Notes under the pieces: model-generated
Databases searched by the model: none
What the model was told of the DNA's origin: nothing
Seen by the model: only the letters and a program-made list of their open reading frames with translations
From: UBA6022 sp032154105
GTDB lineage: Bacteria > Patescibacteriota > Saccharimonadia > Saccharimonadales > Saccharimonadaceae
Direction: 5' to 3'
Length of the DNA stretch: 64,000 bases
Assembly (NCBI GenBank): GCA_032154105.1
Contig: JALDYI010000001.1
Span: 1-64,000, forward strand
Shown here: in pieces, positions 60,164 to 64,000 of the stretch
Layout: every line of letters begins with the position of its first letter
Position numbering within the stretch: position 1 is the first letter of the stretch
Made by a program: the position numbers and the translations under genes

Positions 60164-61861
60164 TTACTTTGAAAACAACAGATATGGTATCGATGAACTG
60201 GTTGTGCCTTGAACTGTGCGCACCGTCCATAGGTCCGATTGCAACAAATCGCCGCTCCACGACCATCCGGTCGAGCCAGCGCCGTCGGCTTTCAAGTAGG
60301 GCAGATAGCGGTCGTAGCCAGTTGTCTCGTTATGAAACCAAGCGGTGCAATAGGTATTAGAGGTAACCTGACAGCCGCTCGCCATGAGTGAGCTAGCTGA
60401 GAAGCTGTGTTCCGAGACTGCATTGCCGGTCTGGCGTAGCAGAGGGGTCGATGATGATGTATTCAAGGAAGTGGCGATGGTGACGGCCGAGTTGCTACTG
60501 ATGAGTCCGTGTCCGTACTGTGGCGCGTAGGCTTTGCCTGCCATTGCAGAGACTTTCTGGGCTGACCCATCAATAAGGGCGGTGATGTCGTTGACCGAGG
60601 TAGCGGGGCGGACGGATTTAATGAGCGCCGCAAGGCTGGTTACGAAAGGCGTGGCAAACGAAGTGCCGTAGAGGCTGCCGGCATAACTCGATGTTTGGTT
60701 GCTTGACTGCCACATCGGCGAGACGATATTTCCGGCGCCTGGTGCGACGACATCGAGCCCGGGGCCATAGCTGCTGAAGCTGGCGCGTGCATTGCTACTA
60801 TCGGTGGCACCGACGGCAATGACATGATTGCTGAGTGCTGGATAGCTCATAGCGCCTGGCTTGTTCGGGTCGCAGCCAAGCTCCTGGCCGGTACCGCAAT
60901 TACCGGCCGCGGCTACAACTACTACATTGTGATCATAGGCATAGTCAATGGCGGTTTGCATAGCGGGGTCAGGCTGACTGCCGCCGAGGCTCATATTGAC
61001 GACCTCGGCGCCATTGTCGACGGCATAATAAAGTGCGGCAATGACATCACTCGTATAGCCAGCGCCATCGTCATTAAGGGCTTGCAGTGGCATGAGTCGC
61101 GTCCCCCAATTGAACGAGGCAATGCCGAGTCCATTATTGCTGGTTGCGCCGGCGAGCCCAGCGGTTTCGGTGCCATGAGACACCGCCGCGCCATTTGCAT
61201 TGAGTTGCCCAGCTTGCGGGTTGTTGGTGGACGAAACAAAGTTCCAGCCAGTGACGTCGTCTTTGTAGCCGTTATTATCGTCATCGCAGGCGTTACTGGT
61301 TTTGTTTTGAACTGTACCTGTCCAGCATCGATCGCCTGCTTTTGTAGTGCCAGTTTCGCCCTGGTTTTGATGCCACTGCTGCCTAAGGTCTTCATGGTTG
61401 AGCGCAAAGCCACTATCGATGACTGCAACTGTAACTGATGCGCCAGTTGTCTGGTTCCAGGCGGTTGGTGTTTGTGTGGTCTGGAGTGACCAGCTCGATT
61501 GAGCGTGGGGGTCATTAGGGAGTAGCAGGGCGTAATATGGGTATTCCTTTTCAACGCCTGCTCGAATAGCCGCCTGCTTAGGCGCGGCATCTTCATCGAT
61601 AGGAAGAGGTGCTACTGAATCCGGCTCGGCCGGGGCTGGTTGTTGTGACGATATTTCAGGTGCGGTCGACTGCGGAGTGGCAGTCGAGGTGCCGCCGACC
61701 GATTGCGCATGATCGATCGGAGCAGTCTCGACCAGATCGGTGTCATTTGTACTCACCTCAAGGGGTTTCAAGGAATGAAGGCGGTATAAGATGATACCGA
61801 TAATCATAGTGGCAAGAAGACAGCTGATGATAAGGAGTGTGCGTGTTTGTTTTATATTCAT
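60164..61861 (-). CDS. subtilisin-like serine protease (S8)
   Basis: A 565-aa secreted or membrane-anchored protease. N-terminal helix (about 9-27), Ser/Thr/Pro-rich linker, then the S8 domain with catalytic Asp149 (VAVIDSGFALNHED), His229 (AVSHGTETAGLAG), oxyanion Asn321 (AAAGNCG) and Ser401 (YGTSFATPFV). An ~80-residue Ser-rich C-terminal domain with two Cys follows. ATG 61861 is preferred, because the extension to 61984 has no translation signal; TATAAT lies 16 nt upstream. It could process surface proteins or host proteins. Confidence 0.93.
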   Translation of the reverse strand: MNIKQTRTLLIISCLLATMIIGIILYRLHSLKPLEVSTNDTDLVETAPIDHAQSVGGTSTATPQSTAPEISSQQPAPAEPDSVAPLPIDEDAAPKQAAIRAGVEKEYPYYALLLPNDPHAQSSWSLQTTQTPTAWNQTTGASVTVAVIDSGFALNHEDLRQQWHQNQGETGTTKAGDRCWTGTVQNKTSNACDDDNNGYKDDVTGWNFVSSTNNPQAGQLNANGAAVSHGTETAGLAGATSNNGLGIASFNWGTRLMPLQALNDDGAGYTSDVIAALYYAVDNGAEVVNMSLGGSQPDPAMQTAIDYAYDHNVVVVAAAGNCGTGQELGCDPNKPGAMSYPALSNHVIAVGATDSSNARASFSSYGPGLDVVAPGAGNIVSPMWQSSNQTSSYAGSLYGTSFATPFVTSLAALIKSVRPATSVNDITALIDGSAQKVSAMAGKAYAPQYGHGLISSNSAVTIATSLNTSSSTPLLRQTGNAVSEHSFSASSLMASGCQVTSNTYCTAWFHNETTGYDRYLPYLKADGAGSTGWSWSGDLLQSDLWTVRTVQGTTSSSIPYLLFSK

Positions 61862-62018
61862 GATAAGCGGTAGCTTTATTATACGGCGAGGCGCGCAAAA
61901 CAGAAAGCGGCAAATCTTGTAGGTGTAAGTATATTGCAGATAGGGATACGGTATGCGTGAAGCGTATAATAGAAAGTAGAGCATCCCCAGGTATGCGTTG
62001 ATAATTCAGGAGGTATAT

Positions 62019-62921
62019 ATGGACTATGAAGATCAGTACGTAATGCAAGATCCAACAGATCAGTATAATCAACCAGACATTAACAAAGAGCAGAAGCAGC
62101 CAGAGCCTGGACTTGATACGAAGCTTCAACCCAGGGCTGACCACGGCGAGAAAAGCTATGTCGGCAAGGGCCGCTTGCAGGGGAGGAGGGCGCTTATTAC
62201 TGGCGGTGATTCGGGCATAGGGCGAGCCGTTGCTATCGCCTATGCCCGCGAGGGGGCAGACGTGGCTATCTCGTATCTACCTGAAGAAGCGGCGGATGCA
62301 GAAGAGGTTGTCGCAGAAATTGAGGCGGCTGGCCATAAGGCGCTGGCTGTGCCGGGCGACATTACAAACGAGGGATTTTGCCAAGACATGGTGGAAGAGG
62401 TAGCGGATGCATTTGGTACGCTTGATATTCTGGTGAATAATGCAGGTAAGCAAGTATTTATTGAAGATTTTGAGAAGCTCACTACGGAGCAATTTCAAAA
62501 AACGTTTGAAACAAATGTCTTTGCAATGTTCTGGATTACAAAAGCAGCCGTAAAGTACATGCCAGCGGGATCGACAATTATTAACACGACATCTATTCAG
62601 TCGTATCAACCTTCGCCCGGGCTTCTTGATTACGCCGCTTCAAAAGGTGCTATTACAACATTCACCAAAGGATTAGCACAGATGCTCGCTCAAAAGGGCA
62701 TACGTGTTAATGCAGTGGCGCCTGGTCCTATATGGACACCTCTTCAGCCGAGTCATGGTCAGTCGCCTGAAAAGCTGGAAAAATTTGGAGAGGATACGCC
62801 GCTTGGTCGAGCCGGACAGCCTGCGGAGCTTGCGCCTACGTATGTATTCTTGGCATCGCAGGAGTCGAGCTATATTACGGCAGAGGTTATCGGAGTAACG
62901 GGTGGTAAGCCAATCTCATAA
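62019..62921 (+). CDS. short-chain dehydrogenase/reductase
   Basis: A 300-aa SDR with an N-terminal polar extension of about 50 residues (DQYNQPDINKEQKQPEPG), as in the YdaD/YhdF-type general stress oxidoreductases. Motifs: ALITGGDSGIGRA (NADP binding), NNAG, catalytic Ser in TSIQSYQPSPG and YAASK. ATG 62019 follows TCAGGAGGT. The substrate is unknown. It lies 10 bp before the ChaB-like gene. Confidence 0.92.
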   Translation: MDYEDQYVMQDPTDQYNQPDINKEQKQPEPGLDTKLQPRADHGEKSYVGKGRLQGRRALITGGDSGIGRAVAIAYAREGADVAISYLPEEAADAEEVVAEIEAAGHKALAVPGDITNEGFCQDMVEEVADAFGTLDILVNNAGKQVFIEDFEKLTTEQFQKTFETNVFAMFWITKAAVKYMPAGSTIINTTSIQSYQPSPGLLDYAASKGAITTFTKGLAQMLAQKGIRVNAVAPGPIWTPLQPSHGQSPEKLEKFGEDTPLGRAGQPAELAPTYVFLASQESSYITAEVIGVTGGKPIS

Positions 62922-62931
62922 AGGAGGAAAT

Positions 62932-63159
62932 ATGCCATATTCATCTAAAAACGAATTACCGGAAAGTGTAAAACATGTACTCCCTTCACATGCCCAGGAT
63001 ATTTACAAAGAGGCATTTAACAGTGCCTATGACGAGTATAAGGATCCAAAGGACCGGCGCGGTCACGAGGACAGAGAGGAGGTTTCTCATAAAGTTGCTT
63101 GGAGTGCGGTAAAAAAGAAATACGAAAAGTCAGACGACGGCAAGTGGCATGAAAAGTGA
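62932..63159 (+). CDS. ChaB-family protein
   Basis: A 75-aa protein matching ChaB: PYSSKNELPESVKHVLPSHAQDIYKEAFNSA and the C-terminal KVAWSAVKKKYEKSDDGKW. The name comes from a Ca/H antiporter region in E. coli; its function is not established. AAAGGAGG lies 6 nt before the ATG. It follows the SDR gene by 10 bp. Confidence 0.88.
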   Translation: MPYSSKNELPESVKHVLPSHAQDIYKEAFNSAYDEYKDPKDRRGHEDREEVSHKVAWSAVKKKYEKSDDGKWHEK

Positions 63160-63182
63160 TAATATAGCAGAATTGGAGGTGT

Positions 63183-63539
63183 ATGATGAGCAAGAAAAAG
63201 GCAGACGCATTTACTCGATTCACGACAAGCGTTTCAACTATCTTGGGCAGACCGTGGGTGTTTGTAGCTGCGCTATGTTTACTCGTGGCATGGGCGCTCA
63301 GCGGTCCACTTCTTGGGTTTTCTGATACGTGGCAGCTAATAGTTAACACAAGCACGACAATCATCACATTCTTAACGGTCTTCATTATTCAAAATACGCA
63401 AAACCGTGATAATTTAGCGATTAATATCAAGCTCGACGCTATTATGAAAAAGCACGATATTACTGATGATGATCTTGTGGATGCGGAAGATGAAAGTGAC
63501 AAAAAGCTAGAGCGTGAGAAAAAACGGATGCAGAAGTAG
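63183..63539 (+). CDS. low-affinity iron permease-like membrane protein
   Basis: A 118-aa protein with two helices (about 25-43 and 52-70), matching the small bacterial iron-permease (PF04120) type: FTRFTTSVSTILGRPWVF, ALSGPLLGFSDTWQLIVNTSTTIITFLTVFIIQNTQNRD, followed by KLD and an acidic/basic tail. GGAGGTGT precedes; ATG 63183 or 63186 may be used. Transport has not been proven for such small members. Confidence 0.85.
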   Translation: MMSKKKADAFTRFTTSVSTILGRPWVFVAALCLLVAWALSGPLLGFSDTWQLIVNTSTTIITFLTVFIIQNTQNRDNLAINIKLDAIMKKHDITDDDLVDAEDESDKKLEREKKRMQK

Positions 63540-63562
63540 GGGCGATGCCCTGGCGAGCTGAA

Positions 63563-64000
63563 CTACCAGATCTTACTGCTCTTTACCTTTAGCCATTTGG
63601 CAAAAGAGAGCTGAGCGCCCAGTAGTAGAAGTGTGCCGATGGCGAGCGTCGCAGCGACGATCATGATGATGTCGTACCCAATCTCGACTTCAAGAAAGTA
63701 TGTGCAGGCGCTTAGGATAATAGGAACTACGCAGACACCAAGCTTTATGTACACAATCACACGTGCTGTTAGCCGTTGCCGTTTTTTCTCTGGTAGTTTA
63801 GTGTGGTGGGTGATGGCCGGCACGATAAAACTTGAGGCACGTTGAGTCATCTTCTGACCTGACTTGGCAATGGCAACGGGAAATTTTATCAATACGTACA
63901 ACGTGACGCCAATAATGGCTGCGGTTGCAGCAAAAGCGATGATGAGGAGCAGGAGCGATGGCGGTCCGCTACTTGTTATTTCTTGTGTGGGCGCAGGCGT
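63563..64000 (-). CDS. membrane protein, 5' part outside the window
   Basis: The frame is open without stop from 63563 to the window edge (at least 145 residues), so the start lies beyond 64000; the TTG at 63901 is internal. Three helices are seen (SLLLLIIAFAATAAIIGVTLYV, LGVCVVPIILSACTYF, DIIMIVAATLAIGTLLLL). The region before is Pro/Thr-rich. Not recognised. Confidence 0.7.
   Translation of the reverse strand, partial: TPAPTQEITSSGPPSLLLLIIAFAATAAIIGVTLYVLIKFPVAIAKSGQKMTQRASSFIVPAITHHTKLPEKKRQRLTARVIVYIKLGVCVVPIILSACTYFLEVEIGYDIIMIVAATLAIGTLLLLGAQLSFAKWLKVKSSKIW

Noticed and set aside
1..64000. Stop codon recoding, insertion sequences, integrases, phage genes, rRNA genes, toxin-antitoxin pairs
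   Set aside because: TGA is used as a normal stop, and no transposase, integrase, phage, rRNA or clear toxin-antitoxin sequence was recognised.

Overview
The window looks like a piece of a Saccharibacteria (TM7, candidate phyla radiation) chromosome. The main signs are three prepilins that share one nearly invariant N-terminal segment (start GFTIVELLIVIV, end IVAYNGIQ) with unrelated C-termini, a PilBCMNO type IV pilus operon without a secretin, ComEC, a sortase with an LPNTS substrate, a Gram-positive-style HrcA/CIRCE heat-shock circuit, and no amino-acid or nucleotide biosynthesis. TGA is used as an ordinary stop (for example at the ends of hrcA and dacA), which argues against the TGA-recoding Gracilibacteria/Absconditabacteria. 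Base composition is balanced, and the window reads as a compact core genome with one accessory-looking surface locus rather than a phage or transposon region. The species cannot be named from sequence reading alone.

Layout. 1-4.4 kb: partial tRNA with CAT anticodon, an unknown protein, a small protein plus Y-family polymerase, a prepilin, a 57-aa membrane protein and tilS. 4.4-10.5 kb: ftsH, murJ, lepA and a guanylate-kinase-like gene. 10.5-14 kb: hrcA, a 40-aa amphipathic peptide, grpE and dnaK, with three CIRCE operators. 14-18.9 kb: small minus-strand gene, dacA, Nudix, GNAT and a D-lactate/glycolate-type FAD oxidase. 18.9-25.4 kb: a surface locus (glycosyltransferase, sortase, LPNTS protein, divergent surface proteins built on a shared ~95-residue Asn/Thr-rich repeat, and a Crp-family regulator with two Crp-type boxes). 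25.5-29.5 kb: CIRCE-controlled dnaJ and a 968-aa membrane protein. 29.7-34.4 kb: three ATP-grasp ligases with a zincin-like peptidase and a retropepsin domain. 34.4-49 kb: DUF192 protein, tRNA-Lys, comEC, prepilin, yebC, a lamin-tail-like surface protein, ruvC, PBP1, ruvA, ruvB, recA and recX. 49-57 kb: type IV pilus operon, tsaE, tsaB and prepilin. 57-64 kb: RNase Y, Nudix, subtilase, SDR, ChaB and a small iron-permease-like protein.

How it fits together. Pilus, ComEC, RecA and RuvABC form a plausible DNA-uptake and recombination set. Sortase, repeat proteins, PBP1, DacA and MurJ build and decorate the envelope of an organism expected to live attached to other cells. HrcA appears to control itself, the grpE/dnaK region and dnaJ through CIRCE sites whose 9-nt spacer holds or overlaps the -35 element. 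A global feature is that about sixteen start codons lie only 5-9 nt after a TATAMT-like -10 hexamer, which predicts leaderless mRNAs and was used here to choose several starts.

Most interesting candidates: the ATP-grasp/peptidase cluster (a possible amino-acid tag writer and eraser system), the Crp-controlled sortase/repeat-protein divergon, and the amphipathic peptide inside the heat-shock operon.
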